Below, piece after piece: positions 7,758 to 16,738 of a stretch of DNA of 64,000 nucleotides. Position numbers and translations under genes: made by a program. Source of the DNA: Methanothermobacter sp049720995. GTDB taxonomy: Archaea > Methanobacteriota > Methanobacteria > Methanobacteriales > Methanothermobacteraceae. The notes beneath the pieces were generated by a model. That model was given only the letters and a program-made list of their open reading frames with translations, was not told the origin of the DNA and ran no database searches. How positions within the stretch are numbered: the stretch's first letter is position 1; every line of letters starts with the position of its first letter. Location: NCBI RefSeq assembly GCF_049720995.1, contig NZ_JBNASF010000006.1, positions 11,471 through 75,470 on the forward strand. Reading direction: 5' to 3'.

Positions 7758-8234
7758 TTGAAGATTATAACCAGAAAGGAGAACATGGTCTACAGGGAAA
7801 TAAGGTACATGCAGCTTGATCTCAACGCCCCTGTATCCGAGGAGATGCTTAAGAGGAACCTTGACCTCCCTGAACACGAGTATCATGACATAGTAGTAAG
7901 CCTTGAGAAAAAGGGACTCATATCAAGAAAAAACGGGAGGATAACTGCCGGGAACCCTGGTGAAGATGTGAAGGTAATGGAAAATCAGGACGAAGTCAGG
8001 GAAGCTGAGCTGAACCAGATAGAGGAGGAAACCCTGAGGACCATTAAGGAACTCGGAGGCGGAGGACCGGTTCCCCGTTACCTCCTTGAGGGCCACCTTC
8101 TCTATGGTCCCCTGAGGCTCAGCACAAGGCGCATGTACAACGTACTCCTTTCACTTGAAAATAAAAAGCTCATAGAGATGGTGGTGCTGGATCAAGGTGA
8201 ATATTACCGCCCCTCAGCCCCCCATGATTCCTGA
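7758..8234 (+). CDS. Winged-helix protein of unknown role
   Basis: A 158-residue protein started by TTG, supported by an AGGAGGT site 5-6 bases before. It appears to hold two winged-helix units: one near residues 10-60 (PVSEEMLKRNLDLPEHEYHD then SLEKKGLISRKNGRIT) and one near 88-150 (RTIKELGGGGPVPRYLLEG then SLENKKLIEMVVLDQGEYYRP). It is acidic in the middle. Such tandem winged helices occur in archaeal transcription or chromosome proteins. I do not recognise the exact family. It is convergent with pheS. Confidence 0.7.
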   Translation: MKIITRKENMVYREIRYMQLDLNAPVSEEMLKRNLDLPEHEYHDIVVSLEKKGLISRKNGRITAGNPGEDVKVMENQDEVREAELNQIEEETLRTIKELGGGGPVPRYLLEGHLLYGPLRLSTRRMYNVLLSLENKKLIEMVVLDQGEYYRPSAPHDS

Positions 8235-8266
8235 ACACCTTCTGAACCATCATTTTCTCTGCAGAT

Positions 8267-9799
8267 CTAAAGTTTCAGATCATCCGTCACCGGCAGGCCC
8301 CTGAGCCAGCCAAGGTCGCTCTGGTAGAGCATCCTTATATCCTTTATATCAAATCTTATCATTGCAAGCCTCTCGATACCCAGACCAAAGGCAGCCACAG
8401 GGACCTCAACACCAAGTGGTTCGAGGACTTCAGGCCTGAACATACCTGCCCCTCCAAGTTCTATCCAGCTCTTCTTCTCAGGGAGGTATATTTCACATTC
8501 TGTTGAGAGGTAGGTGTAGGGGAAGTAAGCCGGCCTGAACCTCACCTCAAATCCCAGTTTCCTGTAAAACTCCCTCAGTATACCCAGGAGGTTTCTGAAG
8601 TTAACATCCTCCCCTGCGACGATACCCTCAACCTGGTGGAACTCTGGCAGATGCTTGTAGGTTATGGTCTCCCTCCTGAAAACCCTCCCAACAGAGAACA
8701 TCTTGAGGGGTGGTTCATTCTCCCTCAGGAACCTGGCGGATACACAGGTTGTGTGGGTCCTGAGTACGCTCTGCATTGCAACGTCCCTGTCCCATTCATA
8801 CTGCCAGCCCTCTGATCCAGTGGAGCCCCCTGTTTCATGGGCACTCTGCACAGCCCTCACAAGATCCTCATCCGGGAGTTCAGTTACCGGGGGATTTTTA
8901 ACGTAGAAAGTGTCCTGCATCTCCCTTGCAGCGTGGTCCTGGGGCTGGAAGAGACAGTCAAAGTTCCAGAAGGCTGATTCAAGAAGGGGGCCCCTGGACT
9001 CCGTAAACCCCAGTTTAAGGAATATGAGCCTTATTTCATCAATTATGCGCCTCAGCGGGTGCATCTTACCCGGGTAAACCACAGGGTACTCTGCATCAAT
9101 GTTGTAGCCCCTGTAGTGAAGCCTCCTCCAGGAGCCTGTCTTCAGGTGCTCGTGGGTGACCTGGGTAGCCTCCTCAGCGATCTCCACACCCCTCTCAAGG
9201 AGTCTCCTGCCCCCAGGTGTGAGTTCAATCCTGTGCTTCCTGACCTTTTTAATATCAACAATACCCTTTCTTCCTGCAAGGTCCTTAAGGGCCCCCTTCA
9301 GGTGTTCAGGAAGTTCCACGACCCTTATGGACCCTTTATCCAGGAGCATTTTAAGGAGTTTCTCATCATCTCCAGTTTCAGGGGGCCTCTCCTGAATGGC
9401 GGAAACCTTCCCGTCGGCTATCCTTGCCCATCCCTTTCTCACAAGCCAGCCTATTGCTATCCCTGATTCAGCCTTGTCAAGACCCGCCCTTCTGGAGATT
9501 TCGGACATTTCAAGTTCCCCCTCCCTGGAGAGAATATCCATGACCCTCCTCTCTGGAAGACCCTCAATTGCATAAAATTTCCCGTCATCTGTGAGTGATA
9601 CTGCTTCCTCTACCTCCTTGATGACCCTCACAAATCCCCTTGATTCAAGGGCGCCCGCTGCACTCATCACGGATTTGATATCCATCTTCTGTGACTCTGC
9701 TATCTCCTCTGGTTTAAGTGGTTTATCTGAATCCTCAAATGCCTTCAGGACCTTTTTTTCGTAAATGTGAAGCTGATCGATTATTCTGTCAGGATCCAT
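8267..9799 (-). CDS. pheS: Phenylalanyl-tRNA synthetase alpha subunit
   Basis: A 510-residue class II synthetase subunit that activates phenylalanine and charges tRNA-Phe as part of an alpha2-beta2 enzyme. The N-terminal 200 residues are winged-helix modules typical of the archaeal/eukaryotic form. The catalytic core shows motif 1 (HPLRRIIDEIRLIFLKLGF), the PQDHAAREMQDTFYV segment, motif 2 (GRVFRRETITYKHLPEFHQ) and motif 3 (GLGIERLAMIRFDI). An ATG with GGAGG seven bases before fixes the start. The beta subunit gene is about 28 kb away in this window, so the two are unlinked. Confidence 0.97.
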   Translation of the reverse strand: MDPDRIIDQLHIYEKKVLKAFEDSDKPLKPEEIAESQKMDIKSVMSAAGALESRGFVRVIKEVEEAVSLTDDGKFYAIEGLPERRVMDILSREGELEMSEISRRAGLDKAESGIAIGWLVRKGWARIADGKVSAIQERPPETGDDEKLLKMLLDKGSIRVVELPEHLKGALKDLAGRKGIVDIKKVRKHRIELTPGGRRLLERGVEIAEEATQVTHEHLKTGSWRRLHYRGYNIDAEYPVVYPGKMHPLRRIIDEIRLIFLKLGFTESRGPLLESAFWNFDCLFQPQDHAAREMQDTFYVKNPPVTELPDEDLVRAVQSAHETGGSTGSEGWQYEWDRDVAMQSVLRTHTTCVSARFLRENEPPLKMFSVGRVFRRETITYKHLPEFHQVEGIVAGEDVNFRNLLGILREFYRKLGFEVRFRPAYFPYTYLSTECEIYLPEKKSWIELGGAGMFRPEVLEPLGVEVPVAAFGLGIERLAMIRFDIKDIRMLYQSDLGWLRGLPVTDDLKL

Positions 9800-9832
9800 A
9801 TTGATTCCTCCCTAATCTTCTTAATCCGGGTT

Positions 9833-10747
9833 TCATCTTTCTGAATAATAATCAAGAAGACCCACCATTATCGATGATGCCGTAAGATCCGCTGTTGTAC
9901 CCGGGTTTAAACCGCTGCTGTGGAGTTTTCTGTCAAACCTTTCAGCAAGTTTAAGCCCGGCCTCTGTGAGCACACCTCCTCTATTAACAATTTCAGCGGC
10001 CTCCTCTGAAACCTCCTCTGCTATTTTTTCATTATATTTCCTTGCTATGAGGGTGTCAGGGAACCTTGCAAGTATTGTGAGAAATGTCTGGACAACCGCC
10101 CTGTTCATTCCATGCTCCCCCACAGTGGCCTTGAAGACCGGAAACCCGACATTGAATGTGACTGGCATTCCTGATGTCAGCTCCCTTGCGATGAGGTCCC
10201 ACTTGGAGGATATCTTCAGTGTATCAAAGAGTGTTATTTTCTCATCAAGTATCCTCTGCTGTGATCCGGGGTCATTGACATCGAGGCTTTCGTGTTCACC
10301 CATACCCCCTGGATTCGCAACAGAAATGGCTCTGTAAAGATTAACAGCATCATCAGGTGTTGTCTGAAGTATCAACCTGTTCACCTGTTCTCTTAACCCC
10401 TGCAGATCCCCCTCATCAACCATCCCTGCAGCTGCAGAGAGTGGTGCAAGGAGCATGACTATACCAAGGTTTGTGTTGGTGGAAACCCATTTCCCGGTAT
10501 CCTCCACAGCCCTCAGTATCAGTTCCCCCAGTCCAATGGATGAGAGATCCAGGCTATCCCTCAGCTCGGTCCCCCTTCTGGCGGCGATGCGCATTGTATC
10601 CCCTATAACTATCCCGCTCACCAGAAAGTCCTCATAGACCATGTCATCAAAGTCACGGGTTCTGTGGACGTTACCTGGTTTCGGATAGCCGCTAACCTCC
10701 AGTACAGATGCTATCTGGGCTATCCTTGAAACATAGAGGGGATCCAC
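9833..10747 (-). CDS. CitG/MdcB-like triphosphoribosyl-dephospho-CoA synthase family protein
   Basis: A 304-residue protein of the CitG superfamily. Recognisable segments are EVSGYPKPGNVHR near the N-terminus, EDFLVSGIVIGDTM, NTNLGIVMLLAPLSAA and DPGSQQRILDEKITLFD. In bacteria CitG makes the prosthetic-group precursor of citrate lyase from ATP and dephospho-CoA. Methanogens lack citrate lyase, so the substrate here is probably a related nucleotide and is unknown. The GTG start shares one base with the hemB stop codon and follows GGTGAT, so it is translated in tandem with hemB. Confidence 0.8.
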   Translation of the reverse strand: MDPLYVSRIAQIASVLEVSGYPKPGNVHRTRDFDDMVYEDFLVSGIVIGDTMRIAARRGTELRDSLDLSSIGLGELILRAVEDTGKWVSTNTNLGIVMLLAPLSAAAGMVDEGDLQGLREQVNRLILQTTPDDAVNLYRAISVANPGGMGEHESLDVNDPGSQQRILDEKITLFDTLKISSKWDLIARELTSGMPVTFNVGFPVFKATVGEHGMNRAVVQTFLTILARFPDTLIARKYNEKIAEEVSEEAAEIVNRGGVLTEAGLKLAERFDRKLHSSGLNPGTTADLTASSIMVGLLDYYSER

Positions 10748-11715
10748 TAGATCACCCCCAGAAGTTCCGGTGCGAAGTGTGAGATTATAAGGTCAGCGCC
10801 CGCACGTTTTATTGATAGGATAGACTCATATAACGCCTCTTCAGTGAGGTAACCGCTGTTTATGGCTGCCATGAGCATTGAATACTCCCCGCTCACATTG
10901 TAGGCTGCAAGGGGGACCCTGAACCTTTCCTTCACAGCCCCTATCACATCCAGGTATGCCAGGGCGGGCTTCACCATCAGTATATCGGCGCCCTCCTCAA
11001 GGTCGAGTTCCGCCTCCATGAGGGCCTCGCTGACATTTGCGGGGTCCATCTGATATGATCTGCGGTCACCGAAGGAGGGGGCTGAAGAAACCGCATCACG
11101 GAATGGTGCGTAGAATGCAGATGCATACTTGATGGCATAGGACATTATCAGCGTGTCACTGAAACCTGAATCATCCAGGGCCCGCCTTATAGCTGCAACA
11201 CGCCCATCCATCATATCTGAGGGGGCAACCACATCTGCACCGGCCTCTGCATGGGAGAGGGCTATCCTTGCAAGGACATCCAGGGTCTCATCATTGACCA
11301 CCTCCCCCTCCACGACGATGCCACAGTGGCCGTGGGTTGTGTACTGGCAGAGGCAGACATCTGTCATGACAACGAGTTCAGTCTCCTCCTTCAGCCTCCT
11401 CACGGTCCTCTGCACAGCGCCATCAGGGTCATATGCTGATGAGGCAAGCTCATCCTTGGTGGAGGGCATGCCAAATAAGAGGACAGATGAAAGCCCCTCA
11501 TCCTCAAGTCTGGATGCCTCAGAGACCGCATCATCCACAGAGTACCTGTACTGTCCAGGCATTGTATCTATGGGCTCAGGTTTACCCCCTTCAAGTTTTT
11601 CACTCACAAAAATGGGGTAGATGAGGTCCGATGGGTGCAGCCGTGTTTCTCGGAGAATTTCACGTATCTGTGGACTCTTCCGCAATCTTCGCATCCTTTT
11701 TGTGGGAAACTCCAT
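10747..11715 (-). CDS. hemB: Porphobilinogen synthase (delta-aminolevulinate dehydratase)
   Basis: A 322-residue HemB joining two 5-aminolevulinate molecules into porphobilinogen for cobamide, F430 and heme-type tetrapyrroles. The Schiff-base lysine pair is visible in MSYAIKYASAFYAPF and MVKPALAYLDV. The zinc-site cysteines lie in TDVCLCQYTTHGHCG. I used the ATG at 11715 (MEFPTKRMRRLRKSP), the usual N-terminus in this family; a GTG at 11727 would add four residues. It leads the hemB-citG-like pair, and the 117 bp upstream include the promoter. Confidence 0.96.
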   Translation of the reverse strand: MEFPTKRMRRLRKSPQIREILRETRLHPSDLIYPIFVSEKLEGGKPEPIDTMPGQYRYSVDDAVSEASRLEDEGLSSVLLFGMPSTKDELASSAYDPDGAVQRTVRRLKEETELVVMTDVCLCQYTTHGHCGIVVEGEVVNDETLDVLARIALSHAEAGADVVAPSDMMDGRVAAIRRALDDSGFSDTLIMSYAIKYASAFYAPFRDAVSSAPSFGDRRSYQMDPANVSEALMEAELDLEEGADILMVKPALAYLDVIGAVKERFRVPLAAYNVSGEYSMLMAAINSGYLTEEALYESILSIKRAGADLIISHFAPELLGVI

Positions 11716-11832
11716 AATATCACTCACTGGTAACTCTTAAAAGATTGAAGAGGATGATATTTATTACATTTTCACCGCTAAAAAACATAACGCCCGGATG
11801 CTGTACTGACCTGAAGAATGCTTCATTTGGTA

Positions 11833-12663
11833 TCACGATTCCACATCCACCAGGACCTCAACCCTCCTTACCGCCTCATCAACAGCATCGGGGTCCATAA
11901 CTATTTTCAGAGCACCTCTGGGGCACCTCTCAGCGCATCTTCCGCATATGAGGCACCTCCCGGTATCATGGTGTGCTGTGTCTCCACTGATGGCACCTGT
12001 AAAACATGCCTCCCCACAGCGACCGCAAAGAACACACCTTTCAGGGTCCCTTACCATAGTGACCCCCTCCATTGGTGTTATGGAGGACGCTATGTCCTCA
12101 GAAAGAAAAGGTGTCATCCTCCAGAGACAGCAGCATTCACAGCAGTTGCAGATAGAAAGTAATTCATCATGTGGACCTGAATTGAGCCAGACAGAGTCTA
12201 TCCTGTTTCTACCTATTATGTGGACCAGACCTGCCTCCCTGCACCTTTCAATGTGATCAAGGGCCTCCTCCTTTGATATGAGGCCTCCAACCTTATCCGA
12301 TATCCTCAGTGCCCCGGGGCCCAGGAAGAGACAGCCGAGACCATGGGGATAGTCACTGCAACCGGATGACACCCTGCATATACAGAAGTCCATCCTGAAT
12401 ATGTGCTTTGAGCGAAGTATCATCCTCCTTAAAACATCTGATGGCAGCACGGTACTCTCCGGCGGCTGAAAACTCCTATTTACTTCAACCGACGCGTCCC
12501 TGGGTATGACCTGTATATCGTCCCCCTCAAAGAACAGTCTCCTGACAATTTTCCTGAAGGTATCTGACCTTTTGGTGATCCTTGCAAGTTCAAATCTCCT
12601 CTGGAACGTTCTTTTTATTATTGCAATACTCAGATCAGTGAAATCAATCACCCAAATCACCAT
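11833..12663 (-). CDS. 4Fe-4S ferredoxin-type protein with cysteine-rich CNCCECCC motif
   Basis: About 276 residues. The C-terminal part has two full 4Fe-4S motifs, CVLCGRCGEACFTGA and CLICGRCAERCPRGA. Before them come CICRVSSGCSDYPHGLGC and the very dense ICNCCECCCLW. This arrangement (an N-terminal cysteine cluster region plus dicluster ferredoxin) occurs in uncharacterised redox proteins of anaerobes. Electron transfer is likely; partner unknown. The frame is open to 12696, but ATG 12663 has an AGGGA site and overlaps the glycosylase gene upstream by only 20 bases. It is probably co-transcribed with that gene. Confidence 0.82.
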   Translation of the reverse strand: MVIWVIDFTDLSIAIIKRTFQRRFELARITKRSDTFRKIVRRLFFEGDDIQVIPRDASVEVNRSFQPPESTVLPSDVLRRMILRSKHIFRMDFCICRVSSGCSDYPHGLGCLFLGPGALRISDKVGGLISKEEALDHIERCREAGLVHIIGRNRIDSVWLNSGPHDELLSICNCCECCCLWRMTPFLSEDIASSITPMEGVTMVRDPERCVLCGRCGEACFTGAISGDTAHHDTGRCLICGRCAERCPRGALKIVMDPDAVDEAVRRVEVLVDVES

Positions 12664-13330
12664 AGAGTTTCCCTGGGAGAGGATCCCCCTCACCATGAAC
12701 CCGCCCCCTGTAATACAGTTTTCCGTGTCTCACAATGAGGGCATGGTACTCCTGAAAGACCCTGAAATCAGGTTCAAGGTTTTCTTCAAAGATCCCCTTT
12801 ATCACCGAATAGCCCTCATCCCCCTCTATAATGCCGGTATGGGATAACATCCTCCTTGTGTACGCATCAACCACGAATTCAGGTTTTCTGTATCCATAGA
12901 GGAGGATGGAATCCGCGGTCTCATATCCAACACCCCTTACCCCCAGGAGCTCCTTCCTGGATGGGCTGGTGCCCTCAAGGGAGATGAAGAACTCTGAAAT
13001 CCCCCTCAGGTATGATGCCTTCTGTCTGTAGAAACCGGCACATCTGATGGCACCCTCAAGTTCATCGTCATCAGCTGCAAGTATATCCTCAGGGTCAAGG
13101 GCACCCATTGATGCGAGGTTGCGGAGTGCAGCTGCAGCTGAGTCCCATGACGTGTTCTGGGTGAGTATTGTCCCCGCCATCACCTCAAAGATTTCGGTCT
13201 CAGATGATGGTGGAGTGTAGTCGCCAGGGTGGTACCTGAGTTTGAGGGTATCCCTATCAAGGAGCGGCCACCACCCCTGGGGACCATAGAGTTCCATGAG
13301 CACACTGTAGATATCCCTGAGCACCTTCAT
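12644..13330 (-). CDS. HhH-GPD DNA glycosylase, endonuclease III-related
   Basis: A 228-residue base-excision repair glycosylase. The helix-hairpin-helix LLGVRGVGYETADS and catalytic Asp in FVVDAYTRRML are clear, and the N-terminal VMAGTILTQNTSWDSA is typical of the superfamily. Where endonuclease III has its catalytic Lys (GVGRKTA), this protein has GVGYETA, and it has no C-terminal 4Fe-4S cysteines. It is therefore probably a glycosylase without strong lyase activity, of the COG2231 type. A true Nth is encoded at 30766-31419, so the two differ in role. Target base unknown. Confidence 0.88.
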   Translation of the reverse strand: MKVLRDIYSVLMELYGPQGWWPLLDRDTLKLRYHPGDYTPPSSETEIFEVMAGTILTQNTSWDSAAAALRNLASMGALDPEDILAADDDELEGAIRCAGFYRQKASYLRGISEFFISLEGTSPSRKELLGVRGVGYETADSILLYGYRKPEFVVDAYTRRMLSHTGIIEGDEGYSVIKGIFEENLEPDFRVFQEYHALIVRHGKLYYRGRVHGEGDPLPGKLYGDLGD

Positions 13331-13577
13331 GTATAGGGATAAGTATGGAGACCACAGTTAAAGGTTTAGGTTACAGGCACTGATAGCATGTGGAGGTGTC
13401 GCGCCGACTCACCATACTGGAATAGAATGCTGCACCATCACACACCACACACCTCAGATTCTTCAGATCCACAAACACACCGGCCTCAGCTAAGTCAGTT
13501 CACAAATTCTCTGGAAAATCTGCACACATCGGCTTCAGCTGATCAGTTTATTAATTAAAAGCTACACAGATAAGTGC
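13331..13577. repeat. Intergenic stretch with a degenerate repeat and a leaderless promoter
   Basis: No gene seen. CACACCGGCCTCAGCTAAGT at 13476 recurs in changed form at 13525 (CACATCGGCTTCAGCTGATC), about 49 bp apart. A TATA-like TTTATTAATTAAAA at about 13547-13560 lies some 25 bases before the ATG at 13578 with no ribosome-binding site between, so that gene is probably read from a leaderless transcript. Confidence 0.5.
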
Positions 13578-14240
13578 ATGAAATATGAAATCATAAACAG
13601 ACCAAGTTACAGTATGGCGAATATCCAGCTTGCAAGCGGTGAAGCCATAAAGGCAGAGGCCGGTGCAATGGTGAGTATGAGCTCCAACATAGAGATCCAG
13701 ACCGAAACAGGGGGTCTTCTGGGGGCTGTTAAGAGATCCATGCTTGGAGGGGAAAGTATCTTCCTCAACACCTTCCGGTCACAGGGAATGGGTGAGATAC
13801 AGCTTGCACCATCATATCCAGGAGATGTTGAGGTCATTGAAACCCATGAAACACTCTATGCTCAGAGCGGCTCATTCATGGCGGCTTCAGAGGATGTGGA
13901 GATAGATACCAAATTTGGGGGTTTCAAAACATTCTTCGGAGGTGAGGGCCTCTTCCTGCTTAAAGTGAGGGCCTCCGGACCCATATTCCTCTCAAGTTTC
14001 GGGGCAATATACCACAGGGAACTTGTGAATGAGAGGTTCGTGGTGGACACTGGCCACATCGTAGCCTTCACAGAGGGCCTTGACTTCAATGTGCGAAAGA
14101 TTGGAGGACTTAAAAGCACATTTCTAAGTGGAGAGGGACTTGTAGCGGAATTTGAAGGTACAGGAACCCTTTACATGCAGACAAGAAGTGTTGATAGCTT
14201 TGTTGGATGGTTAATACCCAGGCTCCCCTCAAGGGATTAG
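13578..14240 (+). CDS. AIM24 family protein (TIGR00266 type)
   Basis: A 220-residue beta-helical protein of the AIM24 family. Typical segments are the N-terminal GEAIKAEAGAMVSMSSNIE, then LGGESIFLNTF, the repeated pattern LYAQSGSFMAAS and FFGGEGLFLLK, and near the end LSGEGLVAEFEGTGTLYMQT. Bacterial and archaeal members are widespread but have no settled function; the eukaryotic relative acts in mitochondrial inner-membrane organisation. It probably has its own promoter and precedes aroC by 34 bases, so read-through into aroC is possible. Confidence 0.88.
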   Translation: MKYEIINRPSYSMANIQLASGEAIKAEAGAMVSMSSNIEIQTETGGLLGAVKRSMLGGESIFLNTFRSQGMGEIQLAPSYPGDVEVIETHETLYAQSGSFMAASEDVEIDTKFGGFKTFFGGEGLFLLKVRASGPIFLSSFGAIYHRELVNERFVVDTGHIVAFTEGLDFNVRKIGGLKSTFLSGEGLVAEFEGTGTLYMQTRSVDSFVGWLIPRLPSRD

Positions 14241-14274
14241 ATTGACGAATTCATGACTCCATGGTGGTGATTCA

Positions 14275-15387
14275 ATGGCTGGAAACAGCACCGGCGAGGT
14301 ATTCAGGGTTACAACCTTCGGGTCCAGCCACGGGCCTGCACTCGGGGCGGTTATCGATGGCTGCCCTGCAGGCCTTGAACTGAGTGAAGAGGACATTCAG
14401 AGGGAACTCGACAGGAGAAGGCCTGGTACGAGCAGTTTAACCACACCCCGGGGTGAAAGGGACAGGGTTGAGATACTTTCAGGGGTATTCGAGGGTAAAA
14501 CAGATGGTACCCCAATAGCCGGAATTGTCAGGAACCGTGATATTGACTCTGCAAGTTACAGTAACCTCAAATCTGTGCCGAGACCCGGCCATGGGGATTA
14601 CACCTGGAGGGCCAGGTTCGGCCACTATGACCACCGTGGAGGTGGCCGTGGAAGTGGAAGGGTAACCATTGGACACGTGATTGGCGGGGCGGTTGCAAAG
14701 AAACTCATCGGAATCCATGGTATCAGGGTGAAGGCACACGTAGTGCAGGTGGGTGATATCAGGGCAGACAGGGTTAACCTGAAACTCATAGAGAAGTACG
14801 CAGAGAGAAACCCCGTTAGATGCGCTGATCCAGCTGCTGCCAGATTGATGGAGGAAGCCATTCTTGAGGCTAAGGAAAGAGGGGACTCTGTTGGCGGAGT
14901 TGTCGAGGTTGTGGCACTGGGGGTGCCCGCCGGGGTCGGGGAACCTGTCTTCAGTAAACTTGACGCTGACCTTGCAGCTGCACTCATGGGTATAGGGGCT
15001 GTGAAGGGTGTGGAGATCGGAATGGGATTTGAGGTTGCAGGGCACCATGCCAGTGAAATAAACGACGAGTTCTACATCTCTGGAGGTGAAATCAGGACAA
15101 CAACCAACACCTCGGGGGGCATACTCGGGGGTATATCCAGCGGCATGCCCATAACTGCAAGGATAGCTGTGAAGCCCACACCATCAATATCGCTGCCACA
15201 GAGAAGTGTTGACCTTGAGCGGATGGAGGAGACCTGGATTGAGATCCATGGAAGGCATGATCCCTGCATATGCCCGAGGGTTGTGCCGGTTGCAGAGGCC
15301 GCAGTTGCTATGGTCCTTGCCGACCACATGATAAGGTCAGGCTTCATCCACCCCACAGATATAAACAGGCAGAAAAATGACGGATAA
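14275..15387 (+). CDS. aroC: Chorismate synthase
   Basis: A 370-residue AroC that converts EPSP to chorismate, the last shared step of aromatic amino-acid synthesis, using reduced FMN. Signatures are TFGSSHGPALGAVIDGCPAG at the N-terminus, FGHYDHRGGGRGSGR in the middle and ISSGMPITARIAVKPTPS near the C-terminus. The ATG has GGTGAT three bases before it. The stop codon lies 11 bases inside the next gene. aroA, the preceding step, is at 31971-33236 on the other strand. Confidence 0.97.
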   Translation: MAGNSTGEVFRVTTFGSSHGPALGAVIDGCPAGLELSEEDIQRELDRRRPGTSSLTTPRGERDRVEILSGVFEGKTDGTPIAGIVRNRDIDSASYSNLKSVPRPGHGDYTWRARFGHYDHRGGGRGSGRVTIGHVIGGAVAKKLIGIHGIRVKAHVVQVGDIRADRVNLKLIEKYAERNPVRCADPAAARLMEEAILEAKERGDSVGGVVEVVALGVPAGVGEPVFSKLDADLAAALMGIGAVKGVEIGMGFEVAGHHASEINDEFYISGGEIRTTTNTSGGILGGISSGMPITARIAVKPTPSISLPQRSVDLERMEETWIEIHGRHDPCICPRVVPVAEAAVAMVLADHMIRSGFIHPTDINRQKNDG

Positions 15388-16594
15388 ACTGGTGGAATTC
15401 CTTGAGGAGCTCAGCAGAGCACTTATAGCCTCAGGGAACTCTGTTTCCGAGACTGAACGAATTTTAAGAGGCGTTGCAGAGTCACAGAATGTGGAGGTTG
15501 AGGTTTCGGTCCTCCCAACCATGCTGATAATCAAGGCTGCCGGGGAGACATCAAGGATGAGCCTTGCAGCCCAGTCACCTGGTGTGATGCCTCTTCATCA
15601 GGTTACAAAGATTTACAGGCTCATTGACGATGTCAGGTCAGGCAGGACCGAAATCAGCGGCGCACTGGATGAACTCAGGGAAATAGTGGGTGGCCCCCAC
15701 AGGTTCGGGCGCTACGGGATGTTCCTTGGGTATCTACTCCTCTCAGTGGGGATAGCCTTTCTGATACAGCCAGATCTGAACCTTGTGGTCTATTCCTCAT
15801 TTCTAAGCCTTATATCAGGTGCGCTGATAGTCCTGGGTTACGGTAACAGGAGGCTCTCCCTAATAATGCCTGTCCTCGCCTCCTTCACGGTTTCAGGTGT
15901 TGCATTCTTTCTGATAAGAGCAGGGGCCGTCACAGGTAACCTGACCCTCATTGTACCACCACTCATCTACTTCATCCCGGGGGTTACCCTCACAACAGGC
16001 ATATATGAACTTGCAAGTGGTGAACTTGTATCGGGGTCAAGCAGGGTAATATACGGCTGCATGGTTCTTCTCCTCCTCCTTTTTGGTGTCCTGATGGGTA
16101 TGCAGCTCAACAGGTTCCCGCAGGAGGAATTTGCAGCTATAAAAATATCAGCCATAAGTTACAGCCCATATCTGGGGGCATTCCTATTTGCCGTTGGCAT
16201 ATACCTCTTCCTCTCCGTCTACCGGAGTGATTTTCCATGGATACTCCTTGTACTCTACACGGCACTGGTTGGTCAGCAGCTTGGAAACACCATGGGGGGT
16301 GGGCTTCTCGGGGCCTTTCTTGGCGCCCTCTCCATGACACTGGTGGCAAGGGCCATTGAGATGGCCGGTAAAACCCCGCACTTTGTCACGCTCTACCCTG
16401 CCTTCTGGTTCCTTGCACCGGGGTCCATAGGGTTCATAGGACTTGCCAATCTCCTTGGAAAGAATTACCTGACATCCATTGCAGAGATAACGCTCTTTTC
16501 AATGACGGTGATCGCCATAGCCCTCGGACTCCTGGTTGGAGCGCTTCTAACCGAACCATTCCATGAGAAAATAAGAGCCCCGGGCGGGGATTGA
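15377..16594 (+). CDS. ThrE-type threonine/serine exporter
   Basis: A 405-residue membrane protein. The N-terminal 110 residues are a soluble DUF1212 region (LSRALIASGNSVSETERIL to VLPTMLIIK), followed by about ten membrane segments that cover both ThrE halves (DUF1212 plus DUF3815) in one chain. Members export threonine or serine. Its start overlaps aroC by 11 bases. Its last codons and stop (16592-16594) lie inside the tRNA-Thr gene on the other strand, a 19-bp overlap. Confidence 0.85.
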   Translation: MTDKLVEFLEELSRALIASGNSVSETERILRGVAESQNVEVEVSVLPTMLIIKAAGETSRMSLAAQSPGVMPLHQVTKIYRLIDDVRSGRTEISGALDELREIVGGPHRFGRYGMFLGYLLLSVGIAFLIQPDLNLVVYSSFLSLISGALIVLGYGNRRLSLIMPVLASFTVSGVAFFLIRAGAVTGNLTLIVPPLIYFIPGVTLTTGIYELASGELVSGSSRVIYGCMVLLLLLFGVLMGMQLNRFPQEEFAAIKISAISYSPYLGAFLFAVGIYLFLSVYRSDFPWILLVLYTALVGQQLGNTMGGGLLGAFLGALSMTLVARAIEMAGKTPHFVTLYPAFWFLAPGSIGFIGLANLLGKNYLTSIAEITLFSMTVIAIALGLLVGALLTEPFHEKIRAPGGD

Positions 16595-16648
16595 ACCCGC
16601 GACCTCGGGATTACGAATCCCGCGCTCTCCCACCTAAGCTACCGGGGC
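16576..16648 (-). tRNA. tRNA-Thr (anticodon CGT)
   Basis: A 73-base cloverleaf reads on the minus strand: acceptor GCCCCGG/CCGGGGC, D stem GCTT/GAGC, anticodon stem CGGGA/TCCCG with loop TTCGTAA, T stem GCGGG/CCCGC with loop TTCAATC. The anticodon CGT decodes ACG (Thr). The discriminator is U, as usual for archaeal tRNA-Thr. CCA is not encoded. Its 3' half overlaps the end of the ThrE-like gene. The flank above 16660 reads TTTATATAATAAAAATG on the minus strand and holds a suitable TATA box. Confidence 0.95.
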
Positions 16649-16738
16649 ATATCAGGGATTAATGCATTTTTATTATATAAAATTTTGGTGCTCAGGTGAT
16701 AGATCATCTTCTCCTCAGCACCATCTCAGGTAATTAAA

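Noticed and set aside
7365..7886. Minus-strand frame of 173 residues
   Set aside because: It runs antisense to the CBS gene and the winged-helix gene and has no recognisable domain.
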